Shown piece after piece: positions 23,601 through 34,710 of a stretch of 64,000 bases of DNA (its first letter is position 1; each line of letters opens with the position of its first letter). Origin of the DNA: Lineus longissimus (Eukaryota > Nemertea > Pilidiophora > Heteronemertea > Lineidae); assembly GCF_910592395.1 (NCBI RefSeq), contig NC_088323.1, positions 6,696,001 through 6,760,000 on the forward strand. Reading direction: 5' to 3'. The position numbers were made by a program, and so were the translations under genes. The notes beneath the pieces are model-generated. The model did not search any database. It was not told where the DNA came from and worked only from the letters and a program-made list of their open reading frames with translations.

Positions 23601-26600
23601 TTTAGTTTTCATGTCTAATTGATACGAACAGATAATTCCACGATGACAGATTCTCCGAGTATCGTTAGCAACCGTTGCTATGGAAGCAAAAGAAGTAGCG
23701 ATTAAATTCTTGTGAAATATCGAATGAAAAAACAGCTGTAGATCCTTACCGAATTATGAACATGGAAAAGAAATTTGTAGGGATGGAAATTCGTCAAGGG
23801 ATTCTTGTCAATTATAATCAATTGCATCATTATTGGACTTTTTCTCTCCAAAAGCGACATTTTCTAGCCAAACCATTAGAGTGGGGATATGTATACAATT
23901 TTTCTAAAAAAACCCCAAAACTTTAAGAGGTTATAATGTATTTTGTTTAGACGCCCTTCCGATTTTCAGTTCCTTGGGTATAATGAGTGCATAATTGAGG
24001 CAATCTTAACGTTAGAGGGCCTACTTGGGTACAAGAATGAAGGACGTGATCCCCTGAACCCACACACACACACACCAACCCCGGCACTCGGTAGGATGCT
24101 TCAAATTGACGCTAAGAGATCAAGGCTAGCATCACGGTCAATACAATCAGAATTGGCACTGGCGGACTAGCGTTCATGATCTCGGAGACCAATTGCTGTT
24201 TATTGAACACCGATATCGGCGATAAGAGATGTCGTGTGTGTAGTCAGAGCTACTGGTCAGAATGGAAGTTGTCTGTGGTCGATTCATTTTTTCTTCATTG
24301 GGCAGTATAACAAGCCAAACACCAGGGGAACATTCATCAAAACAGTGATGCCATGGTCACCGCCACTGGTCATGAGAGCCAAACATAATGTAGGAGGAAA
24401 CCGGAGACCCCGGGTGAAGCCTACTCAGTCAGAGAGTCACCCTCTTCTGTAGATAACAATGCCATGATCCGCTTGATAAGCCTGACACCCTTCAAAGCTC
24501 AATAAGGATATCAGTTTTAGGATGACGTTGCCTGTCATACCATGGTCAGATAAAAAGCAAGCTGGAACAGAATAACATACCGTTAGTACACGACCTTCTC
24601 ATCTTGACGCCGCACTTCTTTAACATTGCAAGAAATCCAGTATGCCCCTGACAGATCATTAGAGATACCAAACAAAGGGAGCCTGGATGGTACGTTCTCT
24701 GAGCTGCTGAGACACTTAGTCGATAAACCACGACTGAATGGACATTATTCCACATGGTGACCACCACTTTAATATCACAAAGGAATGAGAAGCACGTGGC
24801 CATTGGCGCTCTTAGAAAACTAATTGCATCAGTAACTCATGGAATCAGTGGGTTGGCGGGTTAGGGCAACATCTGCAGCAGATATGTTTCCTTCGAATGG
24901 TGGCACAGGGCCCGGGTGTTCAAGACAAGTTTGTCACTAACTTGGTGTTAGTTTGGCCTTTAGTCAATTTGGCTTCGACTGAAGGAGATAGCACCAGAGC
25001 CTGATGGTTGTCCACAACAAGTTTTGTCACTAACACCGACGTTAACTAACTTTACTTATGCCCCAGTTAAGTTAATGCCAGCGTTAATGACAAAACTTGC
25101 TTTTTTTACAATTAACCAGGCCCTGTTCAAAAAGCAATGTCAAATTATGAGTAAACTTATTTTGAAACCGTTGAACAACTGGCCACGGGTCTCTATTGTT
25201 ATACGGTGCCAAAACAGCTTCCTTCTCAGTTTGTAATGTTTTTAAAGATGATATTTGAAATTGAAATTTCACCATTTCCTTTGCACCATCCCAGATAAAA
25301 TTTTCGTCAAACGTTAGGAGAGAAATTGCCTGACGGTCAGAACAATCAGCCATAACATTCTGCGATTAAACAGGAACGGGCAAACCACTAAGATATCCTT
25401 CACGACCAGACCATGATCTGAATACTAAGCACACAGAAAAGCTTTCACGGGCCTCTCCATTTCCAGCCATCAAGAGGGTGACATGCGTTCCAGTAATTGC
25501 TTGCTCAAGGATGTGATGTCAGACTGGACCTGTCTATAATGGTGTACCGATAACTGAACTGTAAGGCTCAGGGACGGTGTCAACCAGCTCTCTCTCACTG
25601 GGGGAGGATCCGATGTCAAACTGGACCTGTCTATAATGGTGTACCGATGACTGAACTGTAAGGCTCGGGGACGGAGTCACCCAGCTCTCTCTCAGTGGGG
25701 GAGGATCAGATGGGGGAGGATCAGATGTCAAACTGGACCTGTCTATAATGGTGTACCGATAACTGAACTGTAAGGTTCGGGGACGGAGTCACCCAGCTCT
25801 CTCTCAGTGGGGGATGATTTAAAGATAGACTGATGACCAATCCTGGCAAAGACACCAAGTGAAATACGCCCGAGTTTCACATCTCAATTGAAGGATGAAG
25901 CATTCATTGAGTGTTTTGCTCAAGGACACGAAGACGAAACAGCAGTGATCCTTCCGACAGTGGAACCCATGACCTCCTGATTATGAGCTAACCACTATCC
26001 CATTCGTCTCCCAACAAAAAAAGCATTCATTTTCTCTAATTAGATATTTATTTCCCAGGAGATGGAAACAAATCGATGTTTACCAGAACTGTACCGACAC
26101 TTGTCATTATAGGAAGGAAATGATTATAGATTTTTTCCCGTAAAAGATTACATCAGGTGCATCAGGTGACAAATGGCCACACCTCCGCCAGAGTATAAAA
26201 ACGACGGATGTAGCACAGATGCTGACATTATGGATTCGTTAGCGTAGCTCTGTCCGTAATGACTGGTGGTCCAGGAAAATAGAAATGCAGTTATACACAA
26301 TGTCGTAGTGCAGTTGTTATGCATACGAACTTGCAATGCTGGAGTTTATATTAAGAACATATTTACGCAACAGGACATTTTCAAATTCAATTTCAAATTT
26401 GTAACAGTGCCAAAATGTGCACAGTGTTAACAGATGGAGGGACAGACACCATTCTGAATAGTTATTTTACGAGCTCTGCTGACTTTCGTCAGCTAATAAT
26501 ATAAACCATTTATATCAGGTTAGATCTCATCTATCAAAAGAGAAATTAACTTTACCTTCAGATCATCACAGTCGATATCGTGAGTGATATGCCGTAAAGA

Positions 26601-28341
26601 TCACATGATATCTATAGTACTACATCACGCTGAGACAATACTATGTATCTTATCATAGACCTGCGATGCGTTGCCATGGTGATGATTGACAGGGTTAGTG
26701 GGTGTGGGGGAGGAACCAGTTCCATACATTGAACATCGATATTGAAATGTCACGCCAGTAGCATGATCGTCTTTAGAGGCGACTCTTTTTTTCCTTCAAT
26801 TGTTATGTCTTTGACGCTTCAGGGGTATGCTGTTTGAAATTACTGGTGATCTAGGAAAATAGAAATGCATTTATACACAATGCCGTAGTACATGAAGTTA
26901 TTATGCATACAGATTTGCCGAAACTTAGTGTTGATACAATTTGTATATCTGTTTACAATACAACAATGCGGAAATTCATATATAAGTACGTATTCATGCA
27001 AATGGAAATGTTCAAATTCAATTACAAATTTACAAATCTTTAACAAATGGCGAAGGCCTTTAATACACATATACCTAATGAGCACGACCTAGGCCTACGA
27101 CCTTTGAAAAATAAGATTGTCTACTTGCAATGGCCTTGACCTTTACTGAATCTAACCTCCAGACACAAAACTACTTTGACGGCTTTGAATCAGCACTGCA
27201 GTTGGCAGAAGTAAGAAAAGAATTTCACATTTTGTCATCCGAAATACAGATGCTTCTGACTGTGCATGTGAAGCATATGAAAATGCCATTTGAGTACATT
27301 TTTACCAACAAGAATGTCCACATTTTGTATCAGGTTAAGCACATACATGAATGAGTGTCGCAGCAGTGTCTGGTACGTGCATAGCCTCATTTAGATAAAC
27401 TGAAAGAAATCCATCATGTATTTTGGCCAGCAAATGTTCTTGCACACTGCAAGAAGAAGCCCACGGTATTGATCAGGGTCATAAGCACAAGAATCTACCG
27501 GGTCGTTTTCCAGAACTGCGCATAAAATTCTGCCGTCTTTCCAACAGGGCATGTTGGAATGAAGAGAGACATCTGGTTGTGAAGTATTCAAGCGTCTGTT
27601 TGTCTAAATTATGTTCAATGATATTGTCATCCGTGGAATGATATGTTAATTATAGATGTCTCCGAGGAGTCTCTAGAAAGCACATGTTTCAACCACCATC
27701 AATTGTGCCAGGAACGTCAGTCATGTCATGTCGAGACTCTCGGCCGAAATTCACGTCAGAAGTCAACTTCTGCAACGTGGCTACACATATTTGTACAAAT
27801 CACAAAAAGGCTCAAAGTTTTCTGTTCTTTTTGATATTAGGGAGAAAATATCAATTTCTTCTCGAGTGTTTTAGTTAGAGAAAGCAACATGTCAAAATAT
27901 TTGTCTAAGAATAATATGGAATACTGTGCTTTAGGATGAAACAACTTTTTGCTGATTTTTCACAGAAGGGGAGAAATTACAAATTCTTTTAGGATGTTTT
28001 TTGTTTAAACCTGCAGAGAGTCACGTCTTTGAAACAACATTGAGGTATCAAATTTCATCGCTGATAAAAAGGGGACAGCACTAATCATAGACAAAATGCG
28101 ACCAATCTATCGGAGTGTAAAACTATCTAACAAAGCTTTTCAAATATTTCATCAATCCTTCCCTACCTGTTTAATAATCGCTGTTTGCGCTAACTTTGCC
28201 GCATCCGGTTTCGTCTCGCCATTTATCTCCGCGACTGAGTTTGTATCACCATTCTCTGAATCCATCATTTGGAGGATTTTCCACGGTTTCTCCGTATCCG
28301 GCCAAACGAAAGCCTTTGCAGGAACTTTCACACTATTATCT
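14464..28341 (-). CDS. POU6F2: POU class 6 homeobox transcription factor (POU6F1/2-like)
   Basis: Exons read leftward: 28167..28341, 21796..22051, 21413..21526, 20059..20217, 19608..19825, 19226..19400, 18585..18762 and 17914..18134, then one of two last exons, 16998..17146 or 14464..14651. All phases fit. The Gln/Thr/Pro-rich N-terminal half contains QILTNAQGQIIALG, typical of POU6F. The POU-specific domain spans two exons (EIKEFAKQFKIRRLSLGLTQ, ATEGPAYSQSAICRFEKLD). A short linker leads to the homeodomain arm KKRKRRTSFTPQALEVLNEH. POU6 proteins bind octamer-related AT-rich DNA in neurons. The 5' end is uncertain: the 28 kb exon has a good acceptor (TTTTTCAG), so at least one exon lies further right. 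The first methionine inside it, at 28266..28268, could be the start if the upstream exon is untranslated. POU6F1 and POU6F2 cannot be separated by eye. Confidence 0.93.
15478..15875. mobile_element. 398-bp palindromic element in the POU6F locus
   Basis: The left end AGTCGTACTTCCACCTATCA and right end TGATAGGTGGAACTACGACT are complementary with one gap. The arms carry the repeated motif CCCCGTGTCT or its complement (AGACACGGG), and an inner hairpin (GCCCCATCGAGCCCGATGGGGC) sits at about 15577..15598. GC-rich compared with its surroundings and without coding capacity: a non-autonomous DNA transposon in the intron between alternative exons A and B. Confidence 0.75.
16724..16895. repeat. 12-bp minisatellite beside POU6F alternative exon B
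   Basis: Degenerate array of CTCCTCCAAGGATT / CTCCTCCGAGGATT units on the plus strand. In the POU6F transcript (minus strand) it reads as repeated GGAGGAATCCTTGGAGGA, starting about 100 bases after the exon B stop. Confidence 0.75.
16998..17146 (-). CDS. POU6F2: POU6F alternative last exon B (divergent helix 3)
   Basis: Has the same entry phase as exon A. It encodes TEMTDLSDKIGLAREV, then IRVWFCNRRQALKNTIKK and a short tail ending ESVGKD before TAG. It therefore supplies a second version of homeodomain helices 2 and 3 with NRRQ instead of NKRQ, loses the YDRE turn, and has a different C-terminus. The acceptor TCTCTTGACAG is good. Open frame, conserved DNA-contact residues and phase argue for a functional alternative exon rather than a decayed copy. 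Confidence 0.85.
18199..18421 (+). repeat. tRNA-derived SINE, family 1 (more intact copy)
   Basis: Starts ACAAATGGCCTAGTGGATAA (A-box) and has a canonical B-box GGTTCAATCC, then a body ending CCCTTTCAGTAGGGGTGACA. A body-only fragment follows at 18440..18530. Located in a POU6F intron on the strand opposite to the gene. Confidence 0.8.
19882..20051 (-). mobile_element. Family A MITE abutting a POU6F splice donor
   Basis: The plus strand begins TACAGTAGAACCTCTCTATT at 19882. The other end stops at CCGCTAAGGG, 8 bases from the donor of exon 20059..20217, so in transcript orientation the intron reads GTGAGTTT and then the element (CCCTTAGCGGACACCTCTCT). Confidence 0.85.
20525..20615 (-). repeat. 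SINE tail fragment
   Basis: The reverse complement contains GCGACCTTGAGCAAGTCGCT, the CCTTGAGCAAG-type motif shared with the family 2 SINEs at 25905..26012 and 33340..33480. No tRNA head is recognisable. Confidence 0.4.
21050..21215 (+). repeat. Dispersed repeat, family 3
   Basis: Shares CCTTTGAATGA, (A/G)TTCCTTGTA(C/T)CTGGTG and GCCAATAA blocks with 45055..45280, and weaker parts with 33510..33660. Probably a retroposon body. Located in a POU6F intron. Confidence 0.45.
21599..21787 (+). mobile_element. Family A MITE
   Basis: Runs from ACTGTAAAACCTCTCTATTA to GGGAGGTTACACAGTA with the inner blocks CTGTCCTTAATTGGGAGGTG and GTCCACTATGGGAGG. Its right end lies about 10 bases from the donor of POU6F exon 21796..22051. 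Confidence 0.8.
24907..25125. repeat. Palindromic MITE, family B, nested or partly duplicated
   Basis: Begins GGGCCCGGGTGTTCAAGACA and ends ATTAACCAGGCCCTG. The left half AAGTTTGTCACTAAC occurs twice, followed by the complementary GTTAATGCCAGCGTTAATGA, suggesting a partial internal duplication. It lies in the long POU6F intron. Confidence 0.65.
25510..25815. repeat. Three-copy tandem repeat of about 97 bp
   Basis: Units share CTGGACCTGTCTATAATGGT and CCAGCTCTCTCTCA(C/G)TGGGGGA. The first two starts are 97 bases apart; the third is offset by 112 because a 15-base block (GATGGGGGAGGATCA) is duplicated. Non-coding, in a POU6F intron. Confidence 0.85.
25905..26012 (-). repeat. tRNA-derived SINE, family 2
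   Basis: The reverse complement has the tRNA-like head GGATAGTGGTTAGCTCATAA, then GGAGGTCATGGGTTCCA (degraded B-box) and the tail motif GTGTCCTTGAGCAAAACACT. A related copy lies at 33340..33480. Confidence 0.65.
26255..27045. repeat. Two diverged copies of a segment of about 190 bp
   Basis: AGGAAAATAGAAATGCAGTT to CAAATTCAATTTCAAATTTG (about 26270..26402) recurs about 600 bases later as AGGAAAATAGAAATGCATTT to CAAATTCAATTACAAATTTA (about 26853..27031). They are in the same orientation. Non-coding intronic DNA. Confidence 0.6.
28167..28341 (-). CDS. POU6F2: POU6F 5'-most supported coding exon
   Basis: An open frame reads DNSVKVPAKAFVWPDTEKPW and then MMDSENGDTNSVAEINGE, ending IIKQ in phase 0 at a GTAGGG donor. 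This joins exon 21796..22051 (DVMLSGSS) cleanly. The acceptor is a pyrimidine-rich TTCTATGTTTTTCAG. I recognise no domain in it. Assignment to POU6F rests on strand, phase and composition; it may also contain the initiator at 28266..28268. Confidence 0.65.
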
Positions 28342-28991
28342 CTGAAAAACATAGAAGAGGAACCCGCTCTGGTTAAATCCTTAAACCGTCAAATACGTAT
28401 ATCCTAAACTTTCCAAAATCCTAAAATCCTATGCGGAATCCTATGCCGAATTGGATTCCCGATCTAAACCACATCCACGGAAACAGAACACAAACGCAGA
28501 TCGCTGGCGGAATATTCCAAATTTCGGACAGAAAAACACCACGTGTGTTTATAGAAGTATCCATGGATTGACACATGCACAGAATGTACTGCAGTTACTT
28601 CAATGTATGCTATATTATTCAATCCCGTTCATCAATGAGCTCCCATAATTAATACAAGCGCGCTGACTCACATTTAATATTAATTCACCAAGCTTTAAGA
28701 AGATGCACGATGTCTCCGCTGCCGACAACATAAGCAAACGTGCCTACGCGAAATAATTATGTTGAGCGCAGAATGCTGCGGCCCCCTGACTCAGGCGGAT
28801 AATCAATGACGTTGTTGCCATGGTATTTGCATTAGGAGCTGTTACCATGGCGACGGGCCATGAGGGGAATAAGTTATTGAAGCAATACATGCGGCGACTG
28901 TGAATATTTGCGCCAATGATTTATTTTATGAGCGTGTAATCTTTGGCGCCGTTTAAGGTGCCGAGCAGGGCGTGTCGGGATCTATTCTAGA

Positions 28992-29345
28992 AAATGCACA
29001 TGGCTCATTGAATCCTGCCAGACCACATGTTCTATGAAATATGAAACATTTCGAATCAATGCAGGAATAACCAGCTTGTTTGGCATAAGAAATGTGAAGA
29101 TCCTTCATTTTTTTATCATACTCATCAACTGGGTCCTGATTGAACGAATGATCATACTTTTAGAACGCTGCACATGGCTCATTGAATCCTACGAGTCCAC
29201 ATGTTCTAAAAGTTATGAAAAATGTCCAACTTTCTGAAGCTAATGCATGGATTACCAACTTATTTGGCATAAAAAATTAAAAGATCCATCAATATTGATC
29301 ATACTCATCAACAGGCCCGGAATGAACGCATTATCATACTTATGT
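28992..29345. repeat. Tandem duplication of about 175 bp
   Basis: GCACATGGCTCATTGAATCC recurs about 175 bases later, followed in both copies by CCACATGTTCTA, TTTGGCATAA and ATCATACTCATCAAC. The copies have diverged. Non-coding. Confidence 0.75.
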
Positions 29346-30354
29346 TATCCAGCAACTGTTCACTAGTTAACCTCCTGAACCTCATGGTCTCAAGATGCAA
29401 AAACCTTGGTGGTCAAGATGACTAATTAACAAATCTACTAGATTGAATGAAAGATCAGACTTATGATATGCGGCAACTGTCTGTCCTCTTACTTTTCAAT
29501 CACAACCTAAAAGACAGAGTTTCATAAGAGGTTTTGGAATAAAATGTGTAAAATGCCCCTCTTGCCTTCAGCCATGAAGTGATTTTGAAGTGACTTCCAC
29601 AGATTCTCTCCCATTTTGCACAAGGTGGCTAACACTAGCAAAACAACTGCCCTACAAAAGACATATTCACATAACAACAACCAGCTATACTGCATCCGTC
29701 TCATGTACAACATAAACGAGAATATATCCATCTATAATGGCTTCAGAAACCCATGGCTGATTAAACTACGAATAAATCACAGGACGTGACGAGAAAATAC
29801 TCATTAAAAATTCATTGAGTGATCAGGGGTGGATCGGGGAAAACAAAGACACAAGATGCCAGGATGAGGAATAAATGGACTTCTATTGATTTTACAACGT
29901 TGGGGATTTGGCGTGCAACTTTTTGTGGGATGGACAGGTCGAATCACTCGTAGGTGACTTTGCTGTCAAATGGACTCTATTTTGGAAGGCAAAGACAGCA
30001 GAGGTTTTGTCCTGGAATTGGGTTTGCAGGCAGAAATACACGCAACCTAACTCTGTAGACTTGTACGGTGGCTGGGAAAGGACATGGTGATTTTTTGTTC
30101 AATGACAACGTTTATTTTTTATCTCAGGCGCCTGACTTATCAACCACCCGTTTAGAACTTTCAGATTTGTTGTTTAGAACTCTGTTAAGTGCCGACATAG
30201 CCGTCTCTCCTCCTTTAAGTTGGATTTAATCGATAATTGTATTTTATCCTCTTTCCATGATTCGACAATGTTTGTTCTTTCTCTAGTTTTTTTGACAAGA
30301 AACCTTAAATCAATTTCTCTTGGCCTTATATCGAACATCATATAAAATATACAT

Positions 30355-30520
30355 AATGCACTAATGGAATATTGGAATTAATTATCGCCAGGCAGACGAC
30401 AGATGCGGCACGCATTTCTAATTAGTCCATTTCATTAACTTAATAATGAGTCTACATCATCATATTGCCAGATAATCTATAAGCCTCATTAGGACAATTT
30501 TCATAATTCAAGGCTGGGAC
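30355..30520. promoter_or_regulatory. Homeodomain-motif-rich block (possible conserved element)
   Basis: Within about 165 bases there are ATTAATTA, CTAATTAG, TCATTAAC, TTAATAATGA, CTCATTAGG and CATAATTC, around the less AT-rich stretch TCGCCAGGCAGACGACAGAT. The clustering in otherwise plain DNA near a developmental gene suggests an enhancer-like element. No alignment was possible here. Confidence 0.3.
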
Positions 30521-30546
30521 TGCTTTCAGGTTTATGCAAATCTCAT

Positions 30547-30678
30547 TACAGCAGGACCTCCCTATTAGAGACATCTTAGGGACTAACAAATGATGTCCTT
30601 AACTGAGAGGTGTCCTGATTATAGGGGTAAAATTCAATGGTAATGACCAATTTGGGAATAAAGGCGGTGTCCTTACAG
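30547..30678 (+). mobile_element. Family A MITE, truncated
   Basis: Left end ACAGCAGGACCTCCCTATTA, then AATGATGTCCTTAACTGAGA and CCAATTTGGGAATAAAGGCG. The right terminus is lost. Confidence 0.7.
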
Positions 30679-31798
30679 CATCAATACAATACAAAGTTGC
30701 AATTTTCACAGGCATCGGCAATAAGAACATTTCTTATGGACAGAACTGTAATGAGGAGATATGCATCACAATTGGCTGTAATCAACTTGCTTTTGAATAT
30801 GAATAAGGTGAGGTGGAATGTTTGAAGACATAAAAGTGGTGTCTTTCCGCAAAAAGTTTCCAAAGATGAAAGAAACCTTCTTGCTAGAGACGACCAGGGA
30901 ATGAAATACTAATTAACCAGAAAAAACACATCAAAGACATTGAAAATAAACACGAACGGATTGGCAAAGAAAACGATGCGATGTGTTTTATAAAGGGTCA
31001 GCCACTCGAGCAAATTGAGTGAAATTGGGCGGTTTTAAGCACGGGCTCGTCCCTCGAGAATCGCAGGAGAAATTCCTCATTGATTGAGATCAGAATGAGA
31101 TAAATATACAGTTTCCTCGACAGCTGAGTGAAATACTCCCAGTATCCCGGCAACATAAAATATTCATTCCAGCAATCAGTGCATAAAAGGTTGGGACAGC
31201 AGACAAATTAACCCATTTCTACCAGTGTTTGGAGGTAGTTCTAGATTTTTGTCACCTTCCCAAACTCGGTGCTTCTTTGTTGTTTTTTTACATTCAAGGA
31301 CAAGTAGTTTGGCAATTTACCGCAGCTAAGTGGATCACCCTGTACACACCAGCTAAAGGGACCACCATTCTGCGGAATGCCACCTGACACCAGAAGGAAC
31401 TACTATCCATTGAGAGTCCACCACGACACTCTATGATGTCCTTGGCAGACCACCGACACCCGCTAAAGGGACCACCATCCAAGTAAATGCCACAGTGCAA
31501 TAACCTCACATCCGTGCCACGCCACCTCATACCATTAAGAACTTGGTTAAAATAAAGCAACATAAATATTTCAGCTCGTTGCCCGCTGCCAAGCAATTCC
31601 CTTCATTATTCAGTGGCAGCGTCCTCCACAAAAGCCACTTACGGAAACGATAAAAAAAATCTCAACACGAATGCAACGTGGTTGAGCAAGACTAATCTGG
31701 ATTAATGCGGTGGGGAAAAATTGACACAGATGCCAATAATATGAAAGATATGATAGACGAAGTAAGATGAAATTGTCTGACCCCTTGGTGAACAAGCT

Positions 31799-31888
31799 AC
31801 ATTAGAACCTCTCTATACGAACGCCCACAGGACTGACAAGTTATGTCCTTGAGAGAGAGGTGCCCCGATTAAAGAGGTCAAATTGAAG
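31799..31888 (+). mobile_element. Family A MITE, left half only
   Basis: Starts ACATTAGAACCTCTCTATAC and continues to CCCGATTAAAGAGGTCAAAT, where the family sequence stops. Confidence 0.7.
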
Positions 31889-31926
31889 ATAGCCGTTGAA
31901 CATCCAAAGATCAGGAGTGGCTTCTG

Positions 31927-32030
31927 CCAAGGATGTTTATTGTTCCTTCTGGCCAAGGATGTTTATTGTTCTTTCTGGCCAAGGATGTTTATTGTTCCTT
32001 CTGGCCAAGGATGTTTATTGTTCCTTCTGG
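31927..32030. repeat. 26-bp tandem repeat, four copies
   Basis: Unit starts CCAAGGATGTTTATTGTTCC and ends TTCTGG, starting at 31927, 31953, 31979 and 32005. Nearly identical copies, so recently expanded. Confidence 0.9.
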
Positions 32031-32769
32031 TCATTTCCGTCCTCTCTCAAGGAGACGTACACCATATCTCCTACAGATGCTCCCAGGTGCTAATGACATT
32101 AATTGTTTGCTAAACGCAACACCATGCCTTCATATCAGGGGATGGCCACTGAACAGTCTGAGATCAGAGGTGACTTCCTCCAACATACATTTATCGATCC
32201 GTCAGGTGCCTTCCGTCCCCTATGTCTAATCAGGAGTTGAGTGAGTGAGTTCAGCAGCTGCTGATTGCCCACTTCAAATTGTATATTATTTCCAAATGTT
32301 CCATTGGTTTTTCTGGTGGTGTGACCCCCTCACAACGTTTTCTCATCAACGGTTAAGATTTGATCAACACTTAGTACTCCCCACTTCCGACTGCGTCTTA
32401 GGACTGCATCTTGGTCTCATTGAAGAGGGGCGCAATTCTCCAGGCAAGAACTGCCGTCTCAGGTCCGACGTACAGACACCATTTCTGAAAAGAACATCTT
32501 TACAAGACATCCTGTATCTGTCTCATAAACATTTACCGAAAGTACGACCTCCTAAACAACATGACTAAGCGCCCGACATGTTTAATTCATGAGCGAATCG
32601 GAATGGCAAGTGACACACAGACATTCAGGTAACCACGGTTACGAGGCCCCTAAGAAAACCAGCAACTGTAATAAAACACCATTGAAGAGATTCAGATATA
32701 TCGGCTGAAAGAAATGATTAGTGATACAAAAAAATGACAATTTCACGGATTAGAGGACACTTTTAAAAA

Positions 32770-32935
32770 TACAGTGGAACCTCCACAAGCGGATACTTCT
32801 CTATAAAGGACACCCTCTCTATTAAGGACACTAGTTTTGTTCCCAAATTGGTTGTTTCCAATTTATTTTACCTCTTTAATCAGGACAACTCTCTATTAAG
32901 GACAGCACTTGTCAGTCCCAGGAGGTTCTACTGTA
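32770..32935 (-). mobile_element. Family A MITE
   Basis: TACAGTGGAACCTCCACAAG to GGAGGTTCTACTGTA, with CTCTATTAAGGACA blocks between. Near full length. Confidence 0.85.
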
Positions 32936-33339
32936 CACTTGTGACTGAAAAAAGTTCCCAATTCACCTTTATCAGTCGGGAGAATAGATGCACTTTAAGT
33001 CACTTTCATGTTTGCGATCCTATCGCAGGTTGCAGCAACAAAAATCCCTTGTTTGCTGGGCCCCTAACCTCCTCAAAGCAACCCAGGAGATAAAATCTGA
33101 AATCTTCTCAACAAGACGCCAATTTCAATCAGGTAACTTCACAATGTTGCTAATGAACATGGAAAGATGAAATCGATAGAACATCACTGGAGACGACGAA
33201 ATTATGGACTTGAATTATAAATCATTAGTTCTGGTGGAAAGGAATCGACAACCAGATGACATTCGAGCTATTCCAAAAGAAGCAGAAGATATTTGATAAT
33301 TTGCATCAACTTTAAGTCTTTGGATTGAGATTTGTTGCA

Positions 33340-33480
33340 CTCGCTGGTTAAAAAGCTAGGCTCATAATCAAGAGGTCGTGGGTTCAATTAGAAACAGATC
33401 GCTAAGGAAGGATTACTACTGTTTTGTCTTAGAGTCCTTGTGGACCTTGAGCGAGACACTTAATCCTAAATTGCTTTGTC
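33340..33480 (+). repeat. tRNA-derived SINE, family 2
   Basis: The head AGCTAGGCTCATAATCAAGA is followed by GGTCGTGGGTTCAAT (B-box-like) and the tail GGACCTTGAGCGAGACACTT. Same family as 25905..26012. A fragment of family 3 follows at 33510..33660. Confidence 0.65.
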
Positions 33481-33509
33481 TATTAAATGAAGCATAACAC
33501 CGAGGTCAT

Positions 33510-33660
33510 CAAAGTGGACAGTAGCTTGCTATGAACTCCTCCTTTGGTCAAAGACAAAGTCACCAGACCAATAAACCCAATTGGTGCCTAACTGTAGTGG
33601 CACACAGAAATGCTCATCCCAACTTGAGGAGGAATACTCTCTGGAGGATAACACCTCCAA
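33510..33660 (+). repeat. Dispersed repeat, family 3
   Basis: Shares CTCCTC(C/T)TTTGGTCAAAGAC-type sequence and GTGCCTAACTGTAGTGGCAC with the copy at 45055..45280 (GTGCCTAACGGTAGTGGCAC). Confidence 0.6.
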
Positions 33661-34499
33661 TTGCAGAGCGAAGGCTGTCGAAAATTGCATTCACACCACT
33701 AAGTAGCATGTTTACACATTCGGCAAAGAAAAGATCAGACTATGCTAATCTGAAAAGCGTAGCTTGTGAGATAATCCCTGTCTATGAATTAGACTCAGCT
33801 ATCAATGAAATGCTATCATAGCTACACATAGCTTCTTCATTATGGACACCATTCATAACATACCCGTCATTTATATTAGTACTACTGACATCGACAGTTT
33901 TAATTATTCCCAGATTAGCATAAGCATATAGGGAATGAGATACAAACATATAAATCGGCCCGAACTTGGAATACTGTTCGGAAGATCTCGAACCATAGGC
34001 TAACAAAAACACATGACGGTCACAACACACAATGATACATGTAGCATTACATAAGTGTTTGCCTAATGGTTGTCACGACGACCGGTCATTGTCATAATCC
34101 GAGCATCGTAAACTCCACTGATTACATATTAAAGTGAGTCGATAATAGACAGACAGATAAATTAATTTATTAATATTTTCTTTATGTTATGCCTCACGAA
34201 GCAGAAGACACAGTTCCACAAACCTGTGAGCAGATTTTGCCGAGATTTCACCGAGAAACGCGCCACCCGTCCAAATTCTCCATTTTCTTTCTGGTGCTAT
34301 GGATTAGATTCGCTAACGGTGGTTCCCAGCGCTAGCTGACGGATATCAAATGCAGCTAGCGCGTTCCATCTCTCAGCTTGTGAGTATTGACTAGACCATT
34401 AGCGATTCTTCTCGCATATGTTTACATCAAGAAAGATGGACATCTTTCGCTTGGGTTCCTTCAATCAAAACATACCATTCCATTCATCATTTAACTAAA

Positions 34500-34710
34500 T
34501 CTGATATTGAACCTGAAAGTGAACTTATCCTTGCATTCTGGCTGTTAATTTGTCATAAAAATACTAATTAAAGACAAATGGAAATCATAAATAAACACTA
34601 TCAAATCCTTCACTGAACGCAAAAGTGAACTTATCCTTGCATTCTGGTGGATAATTTTATCTTAAAAAGGCCAATTTGGGACAAATGGAAATCATAATTA
34701 AATGCTATCA
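34500..34710. repeat. Tandem duplication of about 115 bp
   Basis: AAGTGAACTTATCCTTGCAT followed by GACAAATGGAAATCATAA occurs twice in a row. AT-rich and non-coding. A degraded family A MITE fragment follows at about 34792..34850 (GGGACCAAAACCACTGTCCT). Confidence 0.75.

Noticed and set aside
33531-33821. A 96-codon plus-strand frame
   Set aside because: Its first part is family 3 dispersed repeat sequence, and nothing else supports a gene.
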